Source: Streptomyces sp. STR69 (GTDB taxonomy: Bacteria; Actinomycetota; Actinomycetes; Streptomycetales; Streptomycetaceae). From it: 64,000 bases of DNA. The DNA is taken from the NCBI RefSeq assembly GCF_024519455.1, contig NZ_JALJRY010000006.1:87715-151714 (forward strand). The letters run 5' to 3'. Both the position numbers and the translations under genes were made by a program. Under the pieces are notes generated by a model. That model searched no databases. It was not told the origin of the DNA and worked only from the letters and a program-made list of their open reading frames with translations. Of the stretch, positions 44,517-54,174 are shown piece after piece; positions within the stretch are counted from its first letter, which is position 1; each line of letters opens with the position of its first letter.

Positions 44517-45456
44517 TTCTCCAAGAGGGATCGCGGCGGGCCAGCGACCTCACCCAGCCGATGCCGAGCAGTGCCACGAGTGCCATCCCGCCCAGCGAGA
44601 ACATCGTGAAGAGGTGCTCCTGCTGGTCGGTCGGCCGGGGGATGAACCCCTGGGCGAACAAGTGCCGGTCCAGGCCCGCGCCCGACAGCCGTGCCACCAG
44701 CCAGATCGCGATGCCGTGGGTCGAGTCCCACAGGGCGTGCAGCACCGAGACGCCGAGATACGTTCCGACGACCGGGCCGGTGAAGTGGAAGCGGCCGTTC
44801 AGCTGTCGGTAGGAGAGCAGGACCGCACCCGCGACCGCCGTCCACAGGCCGTGCCCGAAGGGGGCGAGGACCCCGCGCAGGATCTCGGTCTCCAGGAGTG
44901 CCCGCAGATCGATGCCCTTGGTGGAGACGGCCGCGTTGAAGGCGTACCCGGCGCTCTCCAGGGCCGCGAAACCGAAGCCGACCGTCGCGCCGAGCACCAG
45001 TCCCGCGCGGATCCCGTGCAGCCGGGGCTGCCGGCGCAGCACGAACATCAGCGCCCCGAGCTTCGCGGCCTCCTCGATCAGCCCGACGCCGACGAACATC
45101 CCCAGGGAGGGATGCAGCAGGTAGTACTCCATCACCGAGGCGCCCAGCACCCCGAGCGTGCCACCGGTCAGGAAGCAGCCCAGGATCACGCTGACGCCCA
45201 GATCGCGCCCGTGCCGCTCGTACGCCCACAGGACGAAGGTCACCGGCACCAGGAAGCTGCCGAGCAGGATCAGCGTCGGCAGCAGCGTGGTGTTCCGCGT
45301 CGTGTACGTGACCAGCGCGGTCAGGGCCCACAGCGCCAGCCCGCCGCCCAGACAGTGCTTCCACAGGCCGGTGCGGATCTGGGGGTACGTGGGTGGCGGC
45401 TGCTGCGGCCCGGGGATACGGGCCCGGGGCGCGCCCGGCGGCGGAGAGTAGGTCAC
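44506..45456 (-). CDS. PrsW-family intramembrane metalloprotease
   Basis: A 316-residue membrane protein with eight or so helices. The PrsW signature is seen in order: VGVGLIEEAAKLGALMFVLR (the EExxK motif), GATVGFGFAALESAGYAF (a second Glu), APFGHGLWTAVAGAVL and VSVLHALWDS with the two His metal ligands. PrsW proteases cut membrane anti-sigma factors or related proteins in the bilayer. The Pro-rich N-terminus (YSPPPGAPRARIPGPQQPPP) is cytoplasmic. GTG 45456 has GAGGGG upstream. Same direction as copZ but probably independent. Confidence 0.87.
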   Translation of the reverse strand: MTYSPPPGAPRARIPGPQQPPPTYPQIRTGLWKHCLGGGLALWALTALVTYTTRNTTLLPTLILLGSFLVPVTFVLWAYERHGRDLGVSVILGCFLTGGTLGVLGASVMEYYLLHPSLGMFVGVGLIEEAAKLGALMFVLRRQPRLHGIRAGLVLGATVGFGFAALESAGYAFNAAVSTKGIDLRALLETEILRGVLAPFGHGLWTAVAGAVLLSYRQLNGRFHFTGPVVGTYLGVSVLHALWDSTHGIAIWLVARLSGAGLDRHLFAQGFIPRPTDQQEHLFTMFSLGGMALVALLGIGWVRSLARRDPSWRNTP

Positions 45457-45517
45457 GGCAAATCCCCTCGTACTTCTACAGGGCAGATTTACCGGCACTT
45501 TATGGTAGATACGCCTC

Positions 45518-45715
45518 ATGTCGCAGTCCGGGAAGCTCGTCCCGATCAGGGCCGTCGCCGTACCGGCACCCCTGCCGGCCTACGGGACCGGCCGGTGGCT
45601 CCCGGTCCCGCTGGTCGTCTTCGAGATCCTGCCGGGCATCCTCGTAGGGCCGGACGTACTCGGCCGGGCGGGCGACGGACAGGTGATCGACACCCTGTCC
45701 GACCTCGGTGCGTGA
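45518..45715 (+). pseudogene. Truncated cation:proton antiporter (N-terminal fragment)
   Basis: A 65-residue frame whose second half reads WLPVPLVVFEILPGILVGPD and VLGRAGDGQVIDTLSDLG. That is the first-helix region of CPA2/Kef-type Na+/H+ antiporters, which normally continue with a further 350 residues (LAFLFFLAGYEID-like). Here the frame stops immediately after DLGA. The remainder does not follow in any frame before the alcohol dehydrogenase at 45808. A deletion appears to have removed the rest of the gene. The ATG has no clear ribosome-binding site. Confidence 0.65.
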
Positions 45716-45807
45716 ACGGTTCGGTCCGGGCGGAGGAGGAGAAGACCCACCTAGGGGCGCGACCAACCACAACGCACCCCCGGACGAAAACGGCGATGGG
45801 AGCCTGA

Positions 45808-46851
45808 ATGAAAGCGGTGGTGTTCGAGCAATACGGTGACCCCGCCGACGTACGAGACGTACCCGACCCCCACCCCGCAGCCCACGGAGTGACAGTCCGG
45901 GTCCGGGCCACCGGCCTCTGCCGCAGCGACTGGCACGGCTGGCAGGGCCACGACCCCGACATCACGCTCCCGCACGTACCGGGCCACGAACTCGCAGGTG
46001 TCGTGGAGGAGGTCGGCGCCCGGGTGACCGGCTGGCGCCCCGGCGACCGAGTCACCGTCCCGTTCGTGTGCGCCTGCGGAACCTGCGAGGCATGCGCGGC
46101 CGGCGACCAGCAGGTCTGCGCGCGGCAGACCCAGCCCGGCTTCACGCACTGGGGCTCCTTCGCCCAGTACGTGGCACTGGACCACGCCGACGTGAACCTG
46201 GTCGCGATCCCCGACGGGATGTCCTTCGCGACGGCGGCCTCGCTCGGCTGCCGGTTCGCGACGGCGTTCCGCGCGGTGGTGCAGCGGGGCAGGGTCGCAG
46301 CGGGGGAGTGGGTCGCGGTGCACGGCTGCGGCGGGGTCGGCCTGTCGGCGGTGATGATCGCGGCGGCCTCGGGCGCGAGGGTCGTCGCCGTCGACATCTC
46401 GCCCCAAGCACTGGACCTGGCAAGGAAGTTCGGGGCGGCGGAGTGCGTGGACGGCGCGAGCACCCCGGACACGGCGGCGGCGGTCCGTGAGCTGACGGGC
46501 GGCGGCGCCCACCTCTCCCTGGACGCCCTGGGCTCACCGGCGACCTGCGCCGCCTCGGTGAACGGCCTGCGCCGCCGGGGCCGCCACATCCAGGTGGGCC
46601 TGCTCCCCTCTCCCTCCGGTACGACCCCGGTCCCGATGGCCCGTGCGATCGGCCTGGAACTCGAACTCCTCGGCAGCCACGGCATGGCGGCCCACACCTA
46701 CCCGCCCATGCTGGAACTGGTCCGGTCCGGAGTTCTCCGCCCCGACCTCCTGACCACCTCCACGATCACTCTGGACGAGACCCCGGCCGCCCTCGCGGCG
46801 ATGGGCACGGCACCCGGGGCGGGGGTGACGGTCATCGAGCCGTGGCGGTGA
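45808..46851 (+). CDS. Zinc-dependent alcohol dehydrogenase
   Basis: A 347-residue medium-chain dehydrogenase. Catalytic-zinc ligands are C38 in [10 protein letters not shown] and His-Glu in [12 protein letters not shown]; the structural zinc has four Cys in [17 protein letters not shown]. The Rossmann motif is [20 protein letters not shown], where GCGGVG replaces GxGxxG. It should oxidise or reduce a small alcohol/aldehyde with NAD(P). The preceding region contains the truncated antiporter; the 3' end overlaps a convergent GNAT by 20 bases. Confidence 0.9.
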   Translation: MKAVVFEQYGDPADVRDVPDPHPAAHGVTVRVRATGLCRSDWHGWQGHDPDITLPHVPGHELAGVVEEVGARVTGWRPGDRVTVPFVCACGTCEACAAGDQQVCARQTQPGFTHWGSFAQYVALDHADVNLVAIPDGMSFATAASLGCRFATAFRAVVQRGRVAAGEWVAVHGCGGVGLSAVMIAAASGARVVAVDISPQALDLARKFGAAECVDGASTPDTAAAVRELTGGGAHLSLDALGSPATCAASVNGLRRRGRHIQVGLLPSPSGTTPVPMARAIGLELELLGSHGMAAHTYPPMLELVRSGVLRPDLLTTSTITLDETPAALAAMGTAPGAGVTVIEPWR

Positions 46852-47395
46852 GGGCGGCCCACTCGTGGTCGAGGATCGCCATGAGCACGTCGTCGACCCA
46901 CTCCCCGTCCCGCAACTGGGCCTCGCGCCGCACACCTTCGACCACGAACCCGACCTTCTCGTACACCCGCCGGGCCCGGTGGTTGTGGCCGTAGACCTCC
47001 AACTGGATCCGGTGCAGGCCGAGTTGCTCGAAGGCGTAGCCGACGATCAGGCGGGTCGCCTCCGTGCCGATGCCCCGGCCGCGGCCCCGGGGGCCGATGA
47101 GGGTGCGGAAGGTGCAGCTGCGGGCGGTGGGATCCCACTCGTGGAGGACGACCTCGCCGAGGAGTTCACCGGTGGCGGGGTCGGTCACGGCGAGGTCGAG
47201 GCGGTCGGGTTGGTCGGCCCGGGTCGCGTACCAGGACCGCAGCCGCTCCGGTGTCAGCTCGGTCGACGGCTCGAAGGTGTAGTGGACGATCTCCGGGTCC
47301 TGGATCAACTCCCGGATGCCGTCGGCGTCGGACTCGGTGAACGGGCGGAGGACGGTCTTCTCGCCGGTGAGGACGGGTTTGACGGAGAGGTTCAT
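46832..47395 (-). CDS. GNAT N-acetyltransferase
   Basis: A 187-residue RimJ/RimL-like acetyltransferase. [20 protein letters not shown] is the usual opening; [20 protein letters not shown] holds the acetyl-CoA loop [26 protein letters not shown] sequence ([20 protein letters not shown]) is the second motif. The acceptor is unknown. Its 3' end overlaps the alcohol dehydrogenase gene, tail to tail. Confidence 0.85.
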   Translation of the reverse strand: MNLSVKPVLTGEKTVLRPFTESDADGIRELIQDPEIVHYTFEPSTELTPERLRSWYATRADQPDRLDLAVTDPATGELLGEVVLHEWDPTARSCTFRTLIGPRGRGRGIGTEATRLIVGYAFEQLGLHRIQLEVYGHNHRARRVYEKVGFVVEGVRREAQLRDGEWVDDVLMAILDHEWAALTATAR

Positions 47396-47506
47396 CCGGG
47401 GATCCTCGGCGGCGGTCGGTCGTGCGGGCAAGCGAATTGCCGCGCCCGCAGGCACGGCCGAAGAGACCGACGCGGCACCGGACACCCGGTACCGCGCCGG
47501 CTCGGG

Positions 47507-47707
47507 TCAGTCCTCCCTGCGCCCCCGGTTGCCCGGCCGGGCGGCCACCCAGGCCCGGACCGTGTCGGCGTACCAGTAGGGCTTGCCGCTCTCCACGTGG
47601 TCGGGCGGGGGCAGCAGGCCGTGCTTGCGGTAGGAGCGGACGGTGTCGGGCTGGACCCGGATGTGAGCCGCGATTTCCTTGTACGACCAGAGCCGTCGGT
47701 CGGTCAT
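47507..47707 (-). CDS. Small helix-turn-helix protein, MerR/excisionase type
   Basis: A 66-residue DNA-binding protein consisting of one winged helix-turn-helix: LWSYKEIAAHIRVQPDTVRS then YRKHGLLPPPDHVESGKPYW and YADTVRAWVAARPG. This is the AlpA/excisionase-like form also used by BldC-type regulators. No site-specific recombinase is nearby, so a role in phage excision is not supported. ATG 47707 follows GGGAGGTGCAC with a good GGAGG. Confidence 0.82.
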   Translation of the reverse strand: MTDRRLWSYKEIAAHIRVQPDTVRSYRKHGLLPPPDHVESGKPYWYADTVRAWVAARPGNRGRRED

Positions 47708-47973
47708 CAGTGCACCTCCCTGCGCGCGCCGCGGCGGCGGCCGGGGGCGGCCGTCGGGGGAGCCGTGCGCTGCGCTGGCGATCACAAAGCCTGTGCCCGG
47801 TCAACGACACAGAGTGAGGATGAGGAAGTGCCTGTGGTTCGGGTGTGACCCAAGACCCGCGTACACGCGACATGTGTGACGTGAGGGGGGCTTTTGTGAC
47901 ACAGGTGACGCAAAGGCGCACGCGGGCGTGGTGGCGCGGCGCGTTGACACCCGCGAGCCGCATCCCGCGACAG

Positions 47974-48030
47974 CGCCCCGAAAGGGGTGCGGGGAACTGC
48001 GCGAGCAACCACGGCGGACCCGCACCCGAC
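47974..48030 (+). repeat. Dispersed Streptomyces repeat, copy 2
   Basis: Begins with the small hairpin GCCCCGAAAGGGGTGC and continues through the core GCGGGGAACTGCGCGA at 47989-48004, then GCAACCACGGCGGACCCGCA. Shares core and arrangement with the copies at 41076-41105 and 55591-55660. Confidence 0.78.
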
Positions 48031-48064
48031 GAACAACCGGTCCCACCCCCCCGTCTCGTCCGAA

Positions 48065-48109
48065 TGTCTGGACAAAACATTGACAGGGCTCGGGCCACGG
48101 GACTACAAA
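48065..48109 (+). promoter_or_regulatory. iol promoter with TGTCTGGACA palindrome
   Basis: TTGACA (48080-48085) and TACAAA (48104-48109) are 18 bases apart, a good sigma-70 promoter, 31 bases before iolC. Just upstream is the palindrome TGTC-TG-GACA (48065-48074), a plausible site for a GntR-type inositol repressor. Confidence 0.6.
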
Positions 48110-48139
48110 CCGTGGAGAGCCGAAATGAAGGGGAAGTCG

Positions 48140-49105
48140 ATGGCGTACGACCTGATCACCATGGGGCGGCTAGGGGTGGACCTCTATCCGCTGCAGACGG
48201 GCGTGCCGCTGCCCCAGGTGACGACCTTCGGGAAGTTCCTCGGCGGCTCCGCGGCGAACGTCGCCGTCGCCGCCGCCCGGCTGGGCCGCGAGGTCGCCCT
48301 GGTCTCGCGCACCGGCGACGACCCCTTCGGCACCTACCTGCACGAGGCGCTGCGCGACTTCGGCGTCGACGACCGCTGGGTCACCCCGGTCCCCGGCCTG
48401 CCGACCCCGGTCACGTTCTGCGAGATCTTCCCGCCGGACGACTTCCCGCTGTACTTCTACCGGCAGCCCAAGGCCCCGGACCTGGAGATCGACGCCCACG
48501 AGCTCGACCTGGACGCGATCCACGCGGCCCGGATCTTCTGGATCACCGGCACGGGCCTGAGCGAGGAGCCCAGCCGTACGGCCACGCTCGCGGCCCTCGC
48601 GCACCGCGCCAAGTCCGGTACGACGGTCTTCGACCTCGACTGGCGGCCGGCGTTTTGGAAAGACGCAGCCTGGAAGGACCCGAGCGAGGCCCGCCCGTTC
48701 TACGAGGAGGCCCTGCGCCACACCACCGTCGCGGTCGGCAACCTCGACGAGGTGGAGGTCGCCACCGGCGTGCGCGAGCCGCATGCCGCCGCCCGCGCGC
48801 TGCTGGACGCCGGCGTCGAACTCGCCGTGGTGAAGCAGGGCCCCAAGGGCGTCCTCGCGGTCAACCGGGACGGCGAGTCGGCCGAGGTGCCCCCGCTGCC
48901 CGTGAACGTCCTCAACGGACTCGGTGCCGGTGACGCCTTCGGCGGCTCGCTCTGCCACGGCCTGCTGGCCGGCTGGGACCTGGAGAAGATCATGCGGCAC
49001 GCCAACGCTGCCGGGGCGATCGTCGCCTCCCGCCTGGAGTGCTCGTCCGCGATGCCCACGGTCGCCGAGGTCGAGAGCGCGGTCGCGGCCGGAGCGGTCC
49101 TGTGA
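48140..49105 (+). CDS. iolC: 5-dehydro-2-deoxygluconokinase
   Basis: A 321-residue PfkB-family kinase that phosphorylates 5-keto-2-deoxygluconate in myo-inositol degradation. It opens ITMGRLGVDLYPLQTGVPLP, has KFLGGSAANVAVAAARLGRE, DLDWRPAFW as a substrate-site segment and NGLGAGDAFGGSLCHGLLAG with the catalytic Asp. ATG 48140 has GGGGAAG at good spacing; an ATG 15 bases upstream is less likely. First gene of the iol operon, GTGA-coupled to the aldolase. Confidence 0.93.
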   Translation: MAYDLITMGRLGVDLYPLQTGVPLPQVTTFGKFLGGSAANVAVAAARLGREVALVSRTGDDPFGTYLHEALRDFGVDDRWVTPVPGLPTPVTFCEIFPPDDFPLYFYRQPKAPDLEIDAHELDLDAIHAARIFWITGTGLSEEPSRTATLAALAHRAKSGTTVFDLDWRPAFWKDAAWKDPSEARPFYEEALRHTTVAVGNLDEVEVATGVREPHAAARALLDAGVELAVVKQGPKGVLAVNRDGESAEVPPLPVNVLNGLGAGDAFGGSLCHGLLAGWDLEKIMRHANAAGAIVASRLECSSAMPTVAEVESAVAAGAVL

Positions 49106-50175
49106 GGGCCGGCCGCGTGGCGGGCGCCGAGCACGAACGCGAAGGCGGGGACGGAAACAGGGACGGGGACGGCGTGACGCACGCGCATGTGGGCCACGAG
49201 GGCGGCGACGGCCTCACCGGTCACGAAGGCGGCTCCGGCAACTCCGGTCCCGCCGACAACTCCGGACCCTCCGGTCACGACAGTGGCCCCGGCCCCCGCG
49301 TGGACATCTCCGAACTCGTCCGCGTCCGCGCCCGCCACCCCGAGGCGATAGCCGAGGCCGCCGCCCGCCGCATCCGGCGCCCCCTTCTCAACGACGCCGG
49401 TCGGCTGATGATCGTCGCCGCCGACCACCCGGCCCGCGGTGCGCTCGGTGTCGGCGACCGCAAGCTCGCCATGGCCAACCGCGCCGAACTGCTCGAACGC
49501 CTCTGCCTGGCGCTGTCCCGGCCCGGCGTCGACGGTGTGCTCGCGACCGCCGACATCCTGGACGACCTGCTCCTCCTCGGCGCCCTCGACGGCAAGGTCG
49601 TCATGGGCTCGATGAACCGCGGCGGCCTCCAGGGCGCCCGCTTCGAACTCGACGACCGCTTCACCGGCCACCGCGCCGAGGACATCGAGCGGCTCCGCTT
49701 CGACGCGGGCAAGCTGCTGCTGCGCATCGACTACGACGACCCGGGCTCCCTCACCACCCTGGAGTCCACCGCCCGCGCCATCGACGACATGGCCGCGCGC
49801 CGACTCCCGCTGTTCGTCGAGCCGTTCATCAGCCGCCGCACCGACGAGGGCAAGCTGAAGAACGATCTCTCCGCCGAGGCCGTCATCAAGTCCATCGCCA
49901 TCTCCTCGGGCCTGGGCGGCACTTCGGCCTACACCTGGCTCAAGCTCCCGGTCACCGAGAACCCGGACGACATGGCCCAGGTGATGGAGACCTCCACCCT
50001 CCCCGCCGTCCTCCTCGGCGGCGAGGTCGGCGACGACCAGGACGGCGCCTACGAGAAGTGGCGCGGCGCCCTCCAACTCCCCACCGTGCGGGGCCTGGTG
50101 GTCGGCCGTTCGCTGCTCTATCCGCCGGACGGAGATGTGGCCGCCGCCGTCGACACCGCCGTGGGCCTGCTGTGA
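49102..50175 (+). CDS. Cgl0159-type aldolase, inositol pathway
   Basis: A 357-residue protein. Residues about 67-357 match the Cgl0159 / deoxyribose-phosphate-aldolase-like family that stands in for IolJ in actinobacteria: VDISELVRVRARHPEAIAEA, RLMIVAADHPARGALGVGD, VLATADILDDLLLLGAL and WLKLPVTENPDDMAQVMETS. The first 66 residues are low-complexity, rich in Gly, Asp, His, Ser and Asn, and are not part of the usual family. The GTG at 49102 overlaps the iolC stop (GTGA), so this start is likely despite the odd extension; a GTG at 49300 would give the usual length but lacks a ribosome-binding site. Confidence 0.82.
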   Translation: MRAGRVAGAEHEREGGDGNRDGDGVTHAHVGHEGGDGLTGHEGGSGNSGPADNSGPSGHDSGPGPRVDISELVRVRARHPEAIAEAAARRIRRPLLNDAGRLMIVAADHPARGALGVGDRKLAMANRAELLERLCLALSRPGVDGVLATADILDDLLLLGALDGKVVMGSMNRGGLQGARFELDDRFTGHRAEDIERLRFDAGKLLLRIDYDDPGSLTTLESTARAIDDMAARRLPLFVEPFISRRTDEGKLKNDLSAEAVIKSIAISSGLGGTSAYTWLKLPVTENPDDMAQVMETSTLPAVLLGGEVGDDQDGAYEKWRGALQLPTVRGLVVGRSLLYPPDGDVAAAVDTAVGLL

Positions 50176-50185
50176 GGGCCGGCTT

Positions 50186-50536
50186 ATGACGGCCGCCGGT
50201 GACGGGCAGCGGATCGTGCGTCCGCTCAGCGGTGGATGTACCGTGCGATTTACGGACCAAAAGGTCCAACTCCCGGGCGGGGAAAGCATGTTCGCCCGGA
50301 CACAGAACGCCTCCGGCGCGGGAGGCCGCTTCGCCCTGGCAGGAGCGAAGTGCGAGCGACGACTCCCCGCTCGCTACGGCCCCGCGCCGGAGGTCTCCAA
50401 CACGGCCGATCACCCTGCGTGTTGGAGCATGCGCACTGAGGTTCACGGCCTCGGGCATCGAGTCGGACGGGGTCGCGGAGCCGTACCGGAGTTGCGGATC
50501 AGCTTGCACCCGGAACACACGGAGGAACACCGATGA
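50186..50536 (+). pseudogene. iolB: Degraded iolB (5-deoxy-glucuronate isomerase remnant)
   Basis: A 116-codon frame between the aldolase and iolD, where iolB normally lies. Two segments read as IolB: IVRPLSGGCTVRFTDQKVQL, the first cupin strands, and GGRFALAGAKCERRLPARYG followed by PAPEV. IolB is usually about 270-300 residues. The N-terminal 40-50 residues, part of the segment between the two blocks, and all of the second cupin domain are absent. The C-terminal 45 residues show no match. The stop still overlaps the iolD start (ATGA). Most likely a deletion pseudogene. Confidence 0.7.
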
Positions 50537-52449
50537 CCTCAACGACGAGGCTCACGGTCGCACAGGCGCTCGTACGCTTCCTGTCCGCCCAGTACACCGA
50601 ACGCGACGGCGTACGGCGGCGGTTGATCAGTGCGACCTGGGGCATCTTCGGCCACGGCAACGTGGCCGGGCTCGGCCAGGCGCTCATCGAGTACGCCACC
50701 GTGCCCGGCGGGGAGACACCCCCCGCCTCACCGGTCATGCCGTACCACCAGGGCCGTAACGAACAAGCCATGGTGCACGCGGCGGTCGGCTACGCGCGGC
50801 AGTCGAACCGGCTGTCCGCGCACGCCGTCACGACCTCCATCGGCCCCGGCGCCACCAACCTCGTCACCGGCGCCGCGCTCGCCACGATCAACCACCTCCC
50901 GGTCCTGCTCCTCCCCGGCGACACCTTCGCCACCCGGGTCGCCGACCCGGTGCTCCAGCAGCTCGAAGTCCCGTACGCGGGCGATGTGTCGGTCAACGAC
51001 TGTCTGCGCCCGGTGTCGAGGTACTTCGACCGGATCACCCGCCCCGAAGCGCTGATCCCCGCCGCCCTGCACGCCATGCGCGTCCTCGCCGATCCCGTCG
51101 AGACCGGGGCGGTAACTCTCGCTCTCCCGCAGGACGTTCAGGCCGAGGCGTACGACTGGCCGGACGAGTTCTTCGCCGAACGCACCTGGTACGTACGGCG
51201 ACCGGCCGCCGACCCGGCCGAACTCGCCGAAGCGGTAAGGGCAGTTCGGGCCGCGAAGCGACCCCTGATCGTCGCGGGCGGCGGAGTCCACCACAGCCGG
51301 GCCGAGGCCGCCCTCGCCGAGTTCGCGTCGGCCACCGGCATTCCGGTCGCCTCCACCCAGGCCGGCAAGGGCTCCCTGAACCACGACCACCCGCAGGACG
51401 TCGGCGGCATCGGCCACACCGGCACCGCGACCGCCGACGAACTCGCCCGCCTGGCCGACCTGGTGATCGGTATCGGCACCCGCTACACCGACTTCACCAC
51501 CGCCTCCCACACCCTCTTCGAACGCCCCGGCGTCCGCTTCCTCAACCTCAACATCGCCCCGTACGACGGCCACAAGCTCGCCGGACAGCCGCTGATCGCC
51601 GACGCCCGCGGCGGGCTGACCGCGCTGGCAAAGGAGTTGGGCCGCCACGGCCACCGGGTCGACGCGTCGTACATCGCCGAGTACCGCGAGGACAAGGAGC
51701 GTTGGGAACAGCGCGTCGACGCCTGCTACGAGGCCGACGAGCCCGACGTACGCCCCACACAGCCCCAGGTCCTGGGCGCACTCGACGAGATCGTCGACGA
51801 GTCGGACATCATCGTCAACGCGGCCGGCTCGCTCCCCGGCGATCTGCACAAGCTGTGGCGGACGCGGTCGTGCGACCAGTACCACCTGGAGTACGGCTAC
51901 TCCTGCATGGGCTACGAGATCCCGGCCGCCATCGGCGTCAAGCTGGCCGCCCCGGACCGGCCGGTGTGGGCGCTGGTCGGCGACGGCACCTATCTGATGA
52001 TGCCGACGGAGATCGTGACCGCCGTACAAGAAGGCATCGCGATCAAGGTGCTGCTGATACAGAACCACGGGTACGCGTCCATAGGCGGCCTGTCGGAGTC
52101 GGTGGGCGCCGAGCGGTTCGGCACCGCGTACCGCTACCAGGCCGACGACGGCACCTACACCGGCGCCCCGCTGCCCGTCGACCTCGCCGCCAACGCGGCC
52201 AGCCTCGGCATGCGCGTGCTGCGCGCGAAGACCGTCCGTGACCTGCGCGCGGCGCTCGCCGAGGCGCGGGCCGCGGACACTCCCACTTGTGTCTACGTGG
52301 AGACCGAAACCGCAGACACTGTGTCGGGCGCGCCTCCGGCGCAGGCCTGGTGGGATGTTCCTGTGGCCGAGACCGCGGCCCGATCGTCCGCGGTGAAGGC
52401 ACGAGAGCTGTACGAACGGCACGTCACCACCCGACGCCGCCATCTGTGA
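50533..52449 (+). CDS. iolD: 3D-(3,5/4)-trihydroxycyclohexane-1,2-dione hydrolase
   Basis: A 638-residue thiamine-diphosphate enzyme that opens the ring of the diketo-inositol. It begins TVAQALVRFLSAQYTERDGV, has HGNVAGLGQALIEY and the catalytic Glu region, FLNLNIAPYDGHKLAGQPLI in the middle domain and LVGDGTYLMMPTEIVTAVQE (GDG...N motif region) with IQNHGYASIGGLSESVG. ATG 50533 has GGAGGA six bases upstream. Overlaps the iolB remnant stop. Confidence 0.94.
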   Translation: MTSTTRLTVAQALVRFLSAQYTERDGVRRRLISATWGIFGHGNVAGLGQALIEYATVPGGETPPASPVMPYHQGRNEQAMVHAAVGYARQSNRLSAHAVTTSIGPGATNLVTGAALATINHLPVLLLPGDTFATRVADPVLQQLEVPYAGDVSVNDCLRPVSRYFDRITRPEALIPAALHAMRVLADPVETGAVTLALPQDVQAEAYDWPDEFFAERTWYVRRPAADPAELAEAVRAVRAAKRPLIVAGGGVHHSRAEAALAEFASATGIPVASTQAGKGSLNHDHPQDVGGIGHTGTATADELARLADLVIGIGTRYTDFTTASHTLFERPGVRFLNLNIAPYDGHKLAGQPLIADARGGLTALAKELGRHGHRVDASYIAEYREDKERWEQRVDACYEADEPDVRPTQPQVLGALDEIVDESDIIVNAAGSLPGDLHKLWRTRSCDQYHLEYGYSCMGYEIPAAIGVKLAAPDRPVWALVGDGTYLMMPTEIVTAVQEGIAIKVLLIQNHGYASIGGLSESVGAERFGTAYRYQADDGTYTGAPLPVDLAANAASLGMRVLRAKTVRDLRAALAEARAADTPTCVYVETETADTVSGAPPAQAWWDVPVAETAARSSAVKARELYERHVTTRRRHL

Positions 52450-52463
52450 AGGAGCAACTGGGC

Positions 52464-53966
<1,503 letters not shown>

Positions 53967-53985
53967 GCAGTCCTGAGCAACGCCG

Positions 53986-54022
53986 AATGGGGCCGTCCGT
54001 ATCGCGGACGGCCCCATTTTTT
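53986..54022 (+). terminator. Strong intrinsic terminator of the iol operon
   Basis: Arms AATGGGGCCGTCCG (53986-53999) and CGGACGGCCCCATT (54005-54018) form a 14-bp perfect stem with a five-base loop, ending in six T, starting 20 bases after the mmsA stop. Confidence 0.9.
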
Positions 54023-54135
54023 CGCTACGACCACTGCGGTTCCCGTAGGAACCCGAACCGGGTCCGACACTGCCCTCGGATGCCGAATACGTCACTCTCG
54101 GCGGACTGGATCAACGGATTCCGTAGGTAAACACC

Positions 54136-54161
54136 CATTGACGTGATGGTTTCCGTCAATG
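54136..54161. promoter_or_regulatory. Inverted repeat before the amino-acid permease
   Basis: CATTGACG (54136-54143) and CGTCAATG (54154-54161) form a perfect 8-bp inverted repeat with a 10-base centre, 14 bases before the permease start. The position suggests an operator over the promoter. Confidence 0.55.
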
Positions 54162-54174
54162 TTCCATCAGGCCC

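Larger units (their letters stand above)
47708..48139. promoter_or_regulatory. Intergenic region with a dispersed repeat and the iol promoter
   Basis: The 430 bases before iolC contain a lower-GC section (47800-47900), the dispersed repeat copy 2 (47974-48030) and the iol promoter elements (48065-48109). No convincing gene is visible in it. Confidence 0.6.

Noticed and set aside
47507..47707. The excisionase-like protein as evidence of an integrated element
   Set aside because: No integrase, attachment-site repeat or tRNA lies near it; such small helix-turn-helix proteins are also ordinary regulators.
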